From Martensiomyces pterosporus (lineage: Eukaryota > Kickxellomycota > Kickxellomycetes > Kickxellales > Kickxellaceae), in the NCBI GenBank assembly GCA_025201845.1, contig MU604058.1, forward strand, positions 4,423 through 42,620: a stretch of DNA of 38,198 nt. The letters are read 5' to 3'. Both the position numbers and the translations under genes were made by a program. Below, in pieces: positions 1-10,909 of this stretch. The stretch's first letter is position 1. The number at the start of each line of letters is the position of its first letter. Under the pieces are notes generated by a model. It saw nothing but the letters and a program-made list of their open reading frames with translations. It ran no database searches and was not told where the DNA came from.

Positions 1-218
1 TCAGCCCAGTGACCTGATTTTCGGCAGCCCTTGTTTTTTCTCCTTCCTTGGCATGTGCACAATGCGTGGAACATGTATTGTAAAAGACGTCATCGCGTTG
101 CGGCCTTGCTACGCCCACCAGCTCACCCAAACAACCCATCTTGCCTCCCCACCACTCGCTTGCACACCTCCAGCATATACCTCACATCATATACCTCACA
201 CCATATCTCTGTTTGATC
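1..218. other. 5' flank of the prenylcysteine oxidase gene
   Basis: No gene is seen here. The stretch from about 140 to 215 is pyrimidine-rich and holds a short imperfect direct repeat (catatacctcaca, about 174-202). It is probably the promoter and leader of the gene starting at 219. The window begins inside this spacer, so the upstream neighbour is unknown. Confidence 0.4.
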
Positions 219-1910
219 ATGAAGGCTACACGCACGCCCTTGCTGCTGGTGCTGCTAGCACCGCTTTATATATGCGCTGGCGCTACACAGTCGGCAGGTG
301 CAGTAAGGAGGAGAGTCGCAATAGTAGGAGCAGGACCAGCAGGCTCCGCTGCTGCTTATTTCCTGCGCCAGGAGCTGCTCGCGCGTGGAGAAAACCCCAG
401 CGCGCCTACAGACATCCATGTGTTTGAACGCGATGGGCGTGTTGGAGGGCGAGCAAAGAGCGGCAAGGTGGAGTACGGCAGCCAGACGCTGCACTTTGAG
501 CTCGGCGCGTCAATGTTTATTGGCAAGAACAAGCACCTCTTTGACCTGTCGCGCAAGTTCAACCTGACGCTGTGCTCGCACCCGTGCACCTTCGCCCACA
601 GCAACGAATACGAGATGGCCTACAACGGCGTGTCAGAGCTGGGCTCATACGGGATCTGGGACCCAAGCAGCAGCAACCAGGGCGGCGAGTGGGTGGTCAA
701 GATGGGAAACTCGTTCTGGATGGATGCGATCAAGATGCTCTGGCGCTACCGAGGCACGTCGGCACTCAACCACGTCCGCAAGAGAACGGCACAGGCTGTG
801 GACGAGTTTATGCAGTCATACGACAGCTTCGCCACGCATGCTGGCGATAGCGGCAGCAGCAATAACTCAAAGAGCAAGGTCTTTGAAACATGGGACGCGT
901 ACCTGCACGACAAGCCGTTTATGCAGATGTCACTCTACTACCATGCTGCTGAATACTACCTGAGTTCGGGCGAGCGCGTCAGTCGCAGGTTCCTGAACGA
1001 GGTTGTGTCGCTGGCAACAAGGGTCAACTACATGCAGGACATAGACCGAGTGAACGTCCTTGGCGCCCACATATCGATGGCAGCCGAGTCTAGCGAGGCA
1101 TACTCGGTTGCTGGTGGCAACTGGCAGATTTTTGAGCGCATGCTTCAAGAGTCCAATGCCACACTTCACTTGAGCTCTGCTGTGAGGTCCATCCAACACG
1201 GCAAGGATGGATACGTAGTTTCGGCTGGTACAGACGACAAAGCTCTTGCCGAGGAGTTTGACATCGTTATCATAGCTGCCCCGCTCCCGCTCTCGGGCAT
1301 CGATGTCCCTGGAAAGCATGAATCAGCCGCTGCTGCAGTCGAGTACGTGCACATGTATGTGACGTTCGCAATCGGGATTCTAAACCCAAGCTTCTTCCCC
1401 GCAGGCGACATCCCACAGCTCGTAGTTACGCCATACCACACTACACAGCCATTCAACTGTCTCTCGATCCTTGCCTGTCTACCCAGTGGCGGCAATGCCA
1501 CGGCGCACCAGCCACCTCGTGAGCAGCAGAGGCAGCAGCGGTGCCAGGACGGCCCAGTCTTGGTGAAGATCTTCTCGCATGCGCCGCCGGCACTCGGCCA
1601 GATATTCTCCAGTGTCGAGTGGCAGCACGAGCAGGAATGGCACTCGTACCCAAAGCTGATTCCACGCAACTCTCGCTACACTCACAGCGACGATGACGGC
1701 GACGACAGCCCAAAGACTGGCCACCACAAGCCCTACAGGCCACCCCGCCCAGCCATTCCCCCGATTGTGCTCGACAGGCGCGCAGACCCCGGCACGCCCG
1801 GCGTGGCAGGCCGTGGCATCTACTACGTCAATGGGATGGAGACTCTGTTCAGCACCATGGAGTCGCAGACAGTAGCAGCCCGGCACGTTGTGCAACTAAT
1901 TCTCGAGTAG
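219..1910 (+). CDS. Prenylcysteine oxidase (prenylcysteine lyase family flavoprotein)
   Basis: A 563-aa secretory flavoprotein. The family oxidatively cleaves the thioether of farnesyl- or geranylgeranyl-cysteine released when prenylated proteins are degraded, giving cysteine, a prenyl aldehyde and H2O2. The animal enzyme is lysosomal, so a vacuolar or endomembrane location is inferred. The ATG at 219 was chosen over one 26 codons upstream because it opens directly into a signal peptide (MKATRTPLLLVLLAPLYICAG). A dinucleotide-binding loop follows (VAIVGAGPAGSAAAYF, about residues 33-48), then the GGRAK flavin motif near residue 76. The central segment VSRRFLNEVVSLATRVNY and the later EAYSVAGGNWQIFERML match the conserved core of the prenylcysteine lyase domain. 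The C-terminal half carries a low-complexity insert (HQPPREQQRQQR, about residues 429-440), and the protein is somewhat longer than the roughly 505-aa human enzyme. No intron is visible. The family call is confident; the substrate is by analogy. Confidence 0.9.
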   Translation: MKATRTPLLLVLLAPLYICAGATQSAGAVRRRVAIVGAGPAGSAAAYFLRQELLARGENPSAPTDIHVFERDGRVGGRAKSGKVEYGSQTLHFELGASMFIGKNKHLFDLSRKFNLTLCSHPCTFAHSNEYEMAYNGVSELGSYGIWDPSSSNQGGEWVVKMGNSFWMDAIKMLWRYRGTSALNHVRKRTAQAVDEFMQSYDSFATHAGDSGSSNNSKSKVFETWDAYLHDKPFMQMSLYYHAAEYYLSSGERVSRRFLNEVVSLATRVNYMQDIDRVNVLGAHISMAAESSEAYSVAGGNWQIFERMLQESNATLHLSSAVRSIQHGKDGYVVSAGTDDKALAEEFDIVIIAAPLPLSGIDVPGKHESAAAAVEYVHMYVTFAIGILNPSFFPAGDIPQLVVTPYHTTQPFNCLSILACLPSGGNATAHQPPREQQRQQRCQDGPVLVKIFSHAPPALGQIFSSVEWQHEQEWHSYPKLIPRNSRYTHSDDDGDDSPKTGHHKPYRPPRPAIPPIVLDRRADPGTPGVAGRGIYYVNGMETLFSTMESQTVAARHVVQLILE

Positions 1911-2862
1911 GGCCCCTTTTGGCTGGCAGCAAGCGCATAATCCACAATCAAATCAGCTCGTTCACGCGAGTCTGCAGCGGCTGGTGATTGGCTCGCCCTG
2001 CACCCGCCCCTCACACTGCTCTTTCTTTTTGCCCCCCACGTCCAGCAAGCCCACACAGGCATGGCTTATTTTTACCCTCTCTGGCGAAGGGCGCACTTTG
2101 TGTTCCACGCTCTTCTTGCTGGTGGTTGTCTTTCTCCAGAGCTGCCTCTTTCTCTCGCTTCTTCGCCCAGTTCGCTGCAAGCCAGGGTTTCCAGCACGCA
2201 TCTACTCTTTGTCCTATTCTCTTAGCATTACCACTATTAATATCCGCTCTTTTCTGGTCCTTGGTACATCAAACACGCCCCTTCCCCCTTCCCTGTATCG
2301 CCTGTACCCACTCTGCACAACAAGTGTGGAAATATCCAGACCGTATATCGTGCGTGTCTGTTGTCCTGTGCTGTGGGGGGTAAACGCAAATAAAAAAGGC
2401 GTACTCTCTGTGCGTATATATAACAGCACGCAACAGCAGCCTATCCAAACACCCTATCAGCATTTCCTCTCCCAGCAGAGGCACCCACTGGAGGAAGAGG
2501 CAATAAAAGCCAGAGGAGGAAGACGCGTCTGTGTTTGAGCGCTTCATTTGCGAAGAGAGCAGGCAGTTTAGGAAGTCGCCAAGGCCGTAGCCGGTCAAGA
2601 CGCTGCACACTCTGCACAAGGTAAGAACACAAGTCCCCATGAAAACAAGCACCACCTGCAGCGCGTTTGGGTTATTTGAGAAACAGCACGCCCCCAGTTG
2701 GCCTGGTGCTTGACTCGTGCAAGATTTCGCAGCTTGAAATTCCAAGGGAAAAATACTCTTTCTCTGCTCTGGTAATTTCCGTTGTTTGAGCGTCTTTGTA
2801 GAATAGCGCTCCCGTGTCATTTCGACTCCCCCCAGCAGCGACAACAAAAAACGCGTAGCTAA
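1911..2862. other. Spacer with a TATA box and possible 5'-UTR intron for the Rsc7-like gene
   Basis: No convincing coding sequence. An open frame at 1984-2538 lacks codon bias and family resemblance. TATATATAA at 2415-2423 is a candidate TATA box for the next gene. A strong donor (CACAAG|GTAAGA) at 2620/2621 is followed by possible acceptors TTTGTAG (ends 2801) and CCCCAG (ends 2835), so the roughly 440-nt leader may be spliced. This is inferred and untested. Confidence 0.4.
2415..2423 (+). promoter_or_regulatory. Candidate TATA box for the Rsc7/Swp82-like gene
   Basis: The string TATATATAA lies about 440 nt upstream of the ATG at 2863 and about 200 nt upstream of the putative 5'-UTR intron donor at 2621. 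The distance suits a promoter only if the leader is long or spliced. Confidence 0.35.
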
Positions 2863-5703
2863 ATGCCGACAATGCGTCGTAGCACCAGGGCGGCAGCGGC
2901 AAAAGCAGCGACCAAAGCCCAGCAGCAGCAGGTGGCAGTGGAGGACAGCGAGGAAGTGCACCAGCAGAGCACACTGGCAGCAAAGTCAAATTCGAATTTG
3001 CGTGGCAAGAGACGTGCTGACAGCCGGGTACACGGCTACAGCGATGCCACTGCTGCTGCTGCAGCTGGTCAACCAAACGGCGCTGCCAGCAACGGCAATG
3101 GAAACAACGCCAATGGCGGCGGTGCTGCCGTGGACTGGTCGACTTCTTCGTCTCCGCTGTCCTCGATATCCACGCCAGTAACTACCTCTCGGCCACGCCG
3201 GCAGCGCACAAAGACAGGGGCACGCCGAGGCAATGCTGCTAACAACAATGACGAAGATGACGATGGCGACGAGGTTGAGGGAGATGATGGCGATGACGAC
3301 GATGATGCGCGTTCGGCGGATGAGACCAGCGGCAAGGACGCTGTGAACGAACTGCTGACAAAGGCTGCAGACGCCATCCGCAGCGAAGTCGAGCGGGACC
3401 AGCTCACTGCAGATGACGACGATGGCGAGGCAGAAGGCACTGAGGCAAGCGAGGGCGAAGATGGAGACGATGAGGGATTGACACGATCGCGTGCATCATC
3501 TGCAAAGAGACGCAGGAGTGCTGACTCTGCCTCCAGCTCTGTCCGCGCCACAGCCACCACAGCAACTCCGAGAAAACGCCGTGCAGCTCGCACCTCTGCT
3601 CCTGGCGATGGCGAACCCACTGGCCCGGCGAGCGATGGAGCAGAGGACAGCACTGCGTCTGCGAACAACACGCCCAGCAAGAGCAAAACCAAAGGCACTT
3701 GGAGGCCCGGCAAGCGCGGTCGCCCGCCAAAGCACATTTTGGAGCAGCGCCGCTTGGCCAGAGCCGCGCTGGAGGCCGAGGAAGGTGGTGGCGGCAACAG
3801 CACATACATGTCAGCAAATAACAGCTCTACATCCACACGGCTGAGGACCAGACGGCAGAGCGGTGCGCCAAGGGGAGCCCACCAATCTTCACAGGAGACC
3901 AGCCACAACCTGACGCCTTCGCCGGGATCGCTGGGCCACAGCCGCGGCCCGGGTGTTAGTAGCGCTGTCGATATTACCGCTGCCATTGCTGCCGCGGAGG
4001 AATCAACAGACGACGAGGAGGACGAGAAGGATGAGGACGGAGAGAGGAAAATCGACCGCAACGGGTGCTTGCTCGGCGGGCGCGAGTTCATATGCCCAGT
4101 GTTTCTCTCGCCTTACCGCAAAAACAAGCAGCGCCAGTACGTGCTGACCATGGACTGCTGCCGGTTCACAGGCGCCAGGGACTCGTACATGCTGTTCAAG
4201 CAGCACCCGCACATGCGGCGCGTGGAGACGACGCAGGAGGAGCGCGACCTGCTGGCTGAAAGCCGCATGATCCCCAAGGTGACAAGGTTCCGGCCAATCG
4301 CAATGATCACAGCTCGAACGGCATTCCGCGAGTTTGGCTCCCGGATCGTCAAGAACGGCAGATATGTCATTGACGACTACTGGGAGAGCCGGAAGCGTAG
4401 AGAAGCAAAGCATCCGGAGGGCACGATGGTCGCCGACATGGATGTGTATCGCAGTGTCATGGCTGCCCACGCGGCTGGCGTCACTCCTGGGTCCACCAGA
4501 AAGGCGCGGAAGAGCTCCTCGGCGCACCACAGAGCGCACAACGACACCTCGACGCATGCCAGCAACAGCAGGGGTGGCACGCCGACTTTACCGCCTGGGT
4601 ACAGGTCGCGCAATAGCTCGATGATGCTCGGCGACGCCCAGTCGCGGATGGGCTTGGGCGGTCCTGCGGGCAGCAATGGCGCTGGAGGCGGCATGATGGT
4701 CAGCAGCTGGGTGCAGCTTGAGGCACAGCAAAGACTGCAGCGCCAGATGGCAGCTATGCAGCCGGCGCAGTTCAGGCCAGGTGGCGCCAGCGGCGGCGGC
4801 GGTCTTACAATGGCCAACGCGCTGCAGCAGCAGCTTCAGATCCAGCAGCAGCAGATGGGCATGGGCGGGCTGCCGCAGCAGACGCCACAGCAGCTCCAGC
4901 AGCAGCAGCAGCAGCAGCTAATGCTCTCTCAGCAGGCTGGGGTTGGCGGAGAATTTGCGAGCGAGATGGCCGATGGCTCTGCTTCGGCAGCCGGAGCCAG
5001 TGTGGCACTATGCAAGCCCATGTTCCGCAAGGCGCGAGCAGCAGAGACTGCCGAAGTGGCATTCGAGTCCTCTATATCTGTGCACCGATCTCTGTTCTCC
5101 GACGACCGGGGGTTTGTAGATGGCACGCCGTTGCTGCAGAGCATGGCAGTGTCGTGGCCCAAGGCTACCTCGCTATCAAACAAGCTGAAGCAGCGAAAGG
5201 GGCACCAGCAGCAGCAGCAGCGCACGGACACCGAGGGCACATCGACGCCTGTGGATTATGGCGACCAGACGGAGAAGGGGCTGGCGGAGGACTTGTTTGG
5301 ACCCATGGCGTATGCTTCGGGGAAGATGACACGCGAGTTCAACTCGTCTGCCCGTCTGTGGCGTGAGGACAACGGCGGCACATGGGTAGACCCGCACACT
5401 GGCGTGAGACAAGTGCCCGAGAACCTGCAGCCCACTGCCGTGAGGGTTGAGCGCCTGGATGTCGGCGATAAGCGATGGAGAAGAACGGGCAAGAGTGTGG
5501 TTGAGCCCCTGGTGTCGTTTGTAGAGGATGAGGATGTCTCCCAGGCCAATGGCGACAACGGCGAGGACGACTCGGGCGACTACCCGCTGGCGCTGCTGCC
5601 TGGGCAGTACCAGCGGCTGTTCCCGATCCACCAAACACGGTTTGGCCAAACGTACCAGCAGGCAGTCAGCTCGTACCACTACCATTGGGCGCGGCAATTA
5701 GCT

Positions 5704-5734
<31 letters not shown>

Positions 5735-5760
5735 AGCATACTGCGAGCAAGAAAAGGTAG
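2863..5760 (+). CDS. Rsc7/Swp82-family chromatin remodelling subunit
   Basis: A 965-aa nuclear protein related to yeast Rsc7 (Npl6) and Swp82, non-catalytic subunits of the RSC and SWI/SNF nucleosome remodellers. The N-terminal 400 residues are low complexity and charged, with a long acidic run (about 127-148) and an AT-hook-like element (PGKRGRPPK, about 282-290) that would bind the DNA minor groove. The diagnostic domain spans about 398-530: DRNGCLLGGREF, then DCCRFTGARDSYMLF, ITARTAFREFGSRIVKNGR and the ending DDYWESRKRR. A second conserved piece is EFNSSARLWRED...WVDPHTGVRQVPENLQP (about 825-860). Between and after these lie Gln/Met/Gly-rich tracts, with a CAG-encoded poly-Q run close to the C terminus (5712-5738). 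It ends 201 nt from the convergent gene on the minus strand. The family is secure; whether it is the RSC or the SWI/SNF paralogue cannot be told. Confidence 0.88.
5712..5738 (+). repeat. CAG microsatellite encoding poly-Gln
   Basis: An uninterrupted run of about nine CAG codons near the 3' end of the Rsc7-like gene. Shorter CAG tracts occur at about 4840-4918 in the same gene. Such runs are prone to length change and to misassembly. Confidence 0.8.
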
Positions 5761-5961
5761 CTGATGGTAATAATATTAACTAGTGCATCGTTATTACTCC
5801 ACTTCCTCTCGACTTTTTCTCTCACTCGTAAATTCCCTCTTTACCCAAACACTCACTCCCACTCTGTCGCCGTGCTGCTGCTATTGCCACAAGCACATGC
5901 CTGGTACTATACATTTGTATATTTGATGGGGGGAAAGGGCTTACTGAAACAAGATGCGAAT

Positions 5962-8701
5962 TTACATATTCAAGAGCCGGGATATCCAGCTTTTCCTGGC
6001 GCCATACTCCGGGTTTGTTTTCGCCGACAGACGCGACTTGCGCATGTGCTCATTGAATCCTCTGAGGATGCGCCCCTGGAACACGCTGCCACTGCTCCCT
6101 TGTTGCTGTCGCCGTGTCGAGTCGCTGCTGTTATTGCTGCGACCATGAAGCCCGCTGGTGCTGCTTGCGCTGTTTTGCAGCCCGCCGTCGGCAAAGGCAC
6201 TGGCAGCAGCTGGAGCGGAGGGCACTTGCGTTAGCAGCAGCGATGCCGACTGCACTACTGTCGCTTCCGCACTCATGTCGCAATCAATGCTGTCGTCGTC
6301 ACCATCGGCAGCTGCTGCCCTGTTGCCCATTGCAATCGCCCGCCTGCGGCTTTCTTCGATCGCTGCAACTGTGTCCTCATCGCTGAGCAACCCATGGAGC
6401 GCGGGCATGGAGCGCGTGAATGTGCGCGTCATCCCATGGCTGCTACTAGCATCAGCAGTGCCCGCATTTGCCTCTGCAGCTGCTGGTGCTTCGCTGGCCT
6501 CATCTTCTTCATAGGTAGACACAGTGTCGCTCGGCACCCTTAACGCGGCACCGTCGCTCTCAATGGTTGAAACGCGCTCGATGGTGGCTGCAGCAGTGGC
6601 GGTGTTGTCGAGCGACGCTGCTGTGGCTGCTGACATCATGGTCGCAGGAACTGCATAGCTACTCGGGCTGGGCATACGCTGATGGCTTTGTGCCCGCAGT
6701 GATATGCCCCTGCTTTCGGCGGACGTTGAAGACGACGATGACGATGACGATGACGATGCAGTGGTAGGCGCGGTGGCCAGGTCGAGTGTGTCTGTGGCGA
6801 CCGCTACCGAAACAGCAGCTGCCCCTTGCATCTCTGTGTCTACCGCTTCAAATGCTGGTGCTGAAACAGAGGTTGTGTATCGACGGCCATACTCTGTCTG
6901 CTCGGCAATCTCCCAGTACGGTGGCGGAAGCGGTGGCGGTGGGTTGCCGCGCGGAACGATCCTCAGATATTCAAGGTTGTCGTCGACATCCATTCTGGTG
7001 CTGCCACCAACTGCGCTGCTGCTGCCGTGCTCGCCATCGCTAACACCGTATCCATCGCTAGCATACTCCTCGTCGTCTGTCGACACAATGCCGCCGCTGC
7101 CAGTTGCTGCGGCGGAATCGCTGGCACCTCTGGTGCAAGAAACAGTGGATGCAATTGCCTGTGCCACCTGCGCCTCTTCGGCCTGTATGAACTCCATTGC
7201 CTCGATTTCTGCGCGAATGTCCTCTGGAATTGAGCTGTGCACCGATGGCGGCGGGGGCTCGTACATGGGTAGCGCAGAGTCGACTGATTCATGCGACGGG
7301 TGGCGACGTGGTATGCTGTACGGCATGTTGCCGTAAGACGACCCAGGTAGCTGGCGGTTGAGGTAGTGCCGCAGACTGGTGCTTGATGGAACGGGCCCCT
7401 GCAGGTTTCTGGCCTGCCTGGTGTTGAACTCATCGTAGAGCGCGTATTGGTAGGTGCTGCTCGGCTGGTGCTGCTGTGGCTGGCTGTGGTGAGAGTGCAG
7501 CAGATTGAGGTGGCGTGATGCACCGCCAGGGAACAGCGGGGCGCTCGAGCCAACCAGATCGCTCTGGTGCAACGACGGACGCACTATGGCAATTGTGTTG
7601 CGGATGAACTGCTCATTGACCAGGTACGCAAGGCGCCCGCGATGCAGACTTAGCCACTGCCACACACTTTGGATGTTCACTCCAGACCGACACAGGAGCC
7701 CCGTGATCGGCGCGGGGCAGGGGCCACGGCGGTGTGACTCGCCATGGGGCTGCATCATCGAGTTTGTCCGTTCGTCCGCTACAGTTGCAGCGCGAAAGGC
7801 AATCATCGCGTATGGCCGCTCGGGGGACTCGTATGCCTCAATGGCGATGTTTCCCGTCAGCTCCTCCTGGCTACTGTCGCTGCTACCCATGCCGTTTGCT
7901 GGCACGTAGTTGACCTTGATGTAGGGATGGGTGCTCATCCACGAGTAGGCGTTTTGTAGCCGGGCACCCGACTTGCTGACCAAAATAGCGTAGCATCTGT
8001 TTCTACCGACCTCGATCTTGTTTGGATACTGGGATATGTTCAGTTGCGGGGGTTTTCGCTTGTACACAAGCTTGTCGTTATAGTAGTTTTCTACACTCAG
8101 TTAAGGGCCATGGCTCTGCTTTCTGTCAGCTCTATTTACAAACTCCGATAAGCCTGCACCGGCATCACGATAAAGGCACTCAGGGACAGGTGGTGCAGCG
8201 TGGCCATGTGAGCAGCACATAAGGAGTAGCCGCTGTGGATGGGTGGGCAGATGGGTGGGGTGTAATCCATAGCGCCAAGAAATGTGTTGCACGAGTGGAG
8301 GAGCACGCTTTTTGGATTACGAGCATGTATAAAACACGATTTCATGCCTGCATGTAATGGCCTGCTTGTGTCTGTGCTCAGTGTTGATTTCCAGCCACGA
8401 GGACAAGCGCTGGCTCGCTATAACTTGCATTTTCGCACAAGAGCGGGCCACGTAAACGAGGAGGGCGGGTTCAAAATAGCGCAAGGCGCAATGGCACAAG
8501 CCACACACGCTCTCTTTCCGTATACTGGGATGTTCATGTCGTCATCAGCCATGTAGCCAGAGAAAAGGAAGCAAAAGAGGATAGCAAAGACAGGCTGCAC
8601 GATTCCAGCAATAGGGGATTTCGATATTCAAGTGCTTGATGCAGACTGGGGGGTCTGCCCCTCTTACCTGGTAGATAGCCCCGCGATATAGATTCAAACA
8701 T
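5962..8701 (-). CDS. Unknown 720-aa protein, two exons (8668-8701 and 5962-8090)
   Basis: I do not recognise this protein. The long frame has no in-frame ATG at its 5' end: it opens after a stop at 8101-8103. A spliced start solves this. On the minus strand ATG at 8701 opens an 11-codon exon (MFESISRGYLP plus one base) ending at CAG|GTAAGA (8668/8667). The acceptor TGTAG at 8095-8091 follows a branch-like CTTAAC, and the joined codon GAA leads straight into NYYNDKLVYKRKPPQLN. The intron is 577 nt. Residues 1-190 look folded (VEVGRN-like turns, YAILVSKSGARLQNAYSWM, QSVWQWLSLHRGRLAYLV). The rest is low complexity: Ser/Ala/Asp-rich, with a serine run from a GAC/GAT microsatellite (about 6732-6758), a proline stretch (PPPPLPPPYWE) and a basic C-terminal tail ending in ARKSWISRLLNM. 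No membrane span or signal peptide is visible. It is convergent with the Rsc7-like gene. Confidence 0.72.
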
Positions 8702-9232
8702 TACTCGGTGCGTCTAGGCGTGCTGGATTCGTGTGGCCAAGGCGTGTCGTGTGCGAGGTGCTGTGCACAATGCAGCTGAAAAGGAAGCGTGAGAACAATG
8801 TAGAACACCAAAGAGCAGTAATGCGTAGATGGAATGATGGAAGGCAGGAAAAGAAAGACGAATAAACAAAAGCAAGCAGGGAGGCAAAAGAGAAGAGGCA
8901 CCGGGGCGGTTATTTGCCGAGTCCAAAAAGACAGCTGAGACGAGAGGCGTGTCTGTGTGTATGTGTGGAATCCAAGTCACAAGGGTGGGGCGGGAGTATT
9001 GTTGCAAGGAGGGCTATATGTGCTCCTGTTTGTTGGAGAAGCGACTATAGCTGTGCGGTTGCGGCTGTGGTGTTTCTACTGTTGATTGTGGAGTGTCCGA
9101 ATCAATAGCCACGGGAAGCCCAGGAAGAATGCGAGTGCGTGGGAGAGGGAAGTAGAGGCTGTCGGCGAAGCAATAATAGCGATGCTGTACGTATAGGCAG
9201 GGCACAAGAGAAGGCTTGGCTTTTTTTTTTTT

Positions 9233-9338
9233 TGCAGGAGTTCGCATGAGGAGAGTGCAGGCGAAGAAATGGCGAACAAAGGCACTGCAGGAGTTCGCAT
9301 GAGGAGAGTGCAGGCGAAGAAATGGCGAACAAAGGCAC
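9233..9338. repeat. Perfect 53-bp tandem duplication (two copies)
   Basis: Copy 1 is 9233-9285 and copy 2 is 9286-9338, identical base for base, beginning tgcaggagttcgcatg. The first copy abuts a run of 13 T. No gene is affected. It is one of four such perfect two-copy duplications in this window. Confidence 0.95.
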
Positions 9339-10118
9339 ACCACCAGCGGCCAGCGGGTGTCTTGGCTTCTCTTTTATACAACGCCACGAGTCGAATGAGC
9401 GGTGGGGCTCACTGACAAGGCGGCTTATGTCAACTGCACGGACAGTAAATGCCCAAGTGAGACACACAGCACATGCAGTTCTCTTTCGAAGCGTCGGATT
9501 TAGAATTCAACTGGACGCACTCAATCTGAAAATTATGCAGGCGGATTTTGCAGCCAGCCAAAATGAAGCCCTGATTCCGGCGGCCGCATCCAGACAGCTA
9601 GTGGGCTTTCTTTTTTTTTTTTTGCTTTCTCACTGTGGGCCAACACCAGATATCAATGCACCTGATTCCGCTACACACAGCCCTGGTCTCACTGCTCCCA
9701 CACTGCTGCTGCCACTCCAGATGTTTTCAGGTCCTGCGGCGGGTGTGGGGGATATTTGTGAGTCTGCTCGGTGAAGTCTCCCGGCCCCTTGCCACCCGTG
9801 CCCTGCGCTCTTCACGGCAAGCAGAGCTGCCCTTGGCTATTCGGCAGCTTGTTTTTTTTTTTTGCAACCTACTGCACAAATCACCATGCTGAGCAAGAGC
9901 ACAGTGGATCACAGGCAGGGATGATTGTTGTCTGCCGTTGAACATGGAAAATACCCCATGCGGAGAAAGCGAGTGCATGATGTGGAGCACTGCGGCTACT
10001 GCTACTACCGAGATGCTGGATAGCGACACTGTCGAGTTAATATGTGTGCGGGGGCAAAGGCGGGCACTCAGCACGCACTTTGCTTCTCCGAGTCCTTTCA
10101 TTTAAAGCGAAATTCTGT

Positions 10119-10138
10119 TGCGCATATATATATGCGCA
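10119..10138. repeat. 20-bp perfect palindrome with an AT core
   Basis: The sequence TGCGCATATATATATGCGCA equals its own reverse complement. Eighteen bases further on, 10157-10168 (AGCGCATGCGCT) is a second perfect palindrome. The AT core could act as a bidirectional TATA element, extrude as a small cruciform, or bind a dimeric factor; nothing in the sequence decides. Confidence 0.9.
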
Positions 10139-10813
10139 GCATATGTTTTTGCATACAGCGCATGCGCTCAGGCAAGGATGAGAATAAATAATGAGAAGAA
10201 AGGATGTGTACCCTGACCACCACCACCTCTTCGCGCTTCACCTGCATCAACCCCAGCGTGCGAAGGACGAGTGGAGACAGCACAAGTGCACATTCTGATA
10301 TATGTACGCACTGCCCAAACATAAACACCCAGCGCTGCTTTCCCTTTTATTGTCGTCCACAGGTTCAGCAGCACCAACAACATGCGACCTGCGCATGTGA
10401 TGTTCTAGAAACGTGCCGTTGACCATTGGACTATGGCAGCAACGGTGATGTGCACCTTGTTGTCGCCTTTCCTTTGCAAGCACACATATATGCAATGCAA
10501 TAAACGAGGATGCTGCTGCTCCATTGTAGCTGGTATGATGGTTGTTTTCTTCGTGGGTCGCTCCTGCAATTTGCGCGCCTACATGCTCTTGCCATTCCTC
10601 TCCACGCGCCAAGAGCATATGGGTCATTAAAGACATGCTTCTTTGCATTGTGCGAGCATGTAGAATGGGACACATTCATATCTATTTGCATGCTGACTCG
10701 GGGCTTTTGTCTGATTGCGCCTGACAGAGCGGCGATGGAAAGGCTTGGCACCCCATTTACCTTGTACTTTTCTTCCAGATGTTTTGCACCGCTGCACACA
10801 TGAGCCCGTGTCA

Positions 10814-10821
10814 TGACGTCA
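10814..10821. promoter_or_regulatory. CRE-type octamer TGACGTCA, copy 1
   Basis: A perfect palindromic ATF/CREB site by consensus, about 510 nt upstream of the CLPTM1-family start codon and inside the first copy of the 88-bp duplication. In fungi bZIP factors of the Atf1/Aca1 type bind this octamer; the role here is inferred. Confidence 0.45.
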
Positions 10822-10901
10822 CAGCTGCTGGCTTGGCACCCCATTTACCTTGTACTTTTCTTCCAGATGTTTTGCACCGCTGCACACATGAGCCCGTGTC
10901 A

Positions 10902-10909
10902 TGACGTCA
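10902..10909. promoter_or_regulatory. CRE-type octamer TGACGTCA, copy 2
   Basis: The second identical octamer, exactly 88 nt after the first, inside copy 2 of the tandem duplication and about 420 nt upstream of the start codon at 11328. Confidence 0.45.

Noticed and set aside
1984..2538. A 184-codon plus-strand frame upstream of the Rsc7-like gene
   Set aside because: It is pyrimidine-rich with no coding bias, and it contains the TATA box and precedes the leader; it is probably promoter sequence.
3069..4091. A Ser/Leu-rich minus-strand frame opposite the Rsc7-like gene
   Set aside because: Its runs are the reverse complement of acidic and Gln/Ala microsatellite codons in the sense gene.
8655..8700. 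A U1 snRNA-like 5' end (CTTACCTGGTAG) on the plus strand
   Set aside because: The match does not extend past the first nine bases. The same bases are a splice donor on the minus strand for the unknown gene, which explains them.
9727..10844. Several minus-strand frames of 70-140 codons in the gene-poor region
   Set aside because: They are rich in Cys, His and Met with no coding bias, run through T-runs, palindromes and a tandem duplication, and resemble nothing known.
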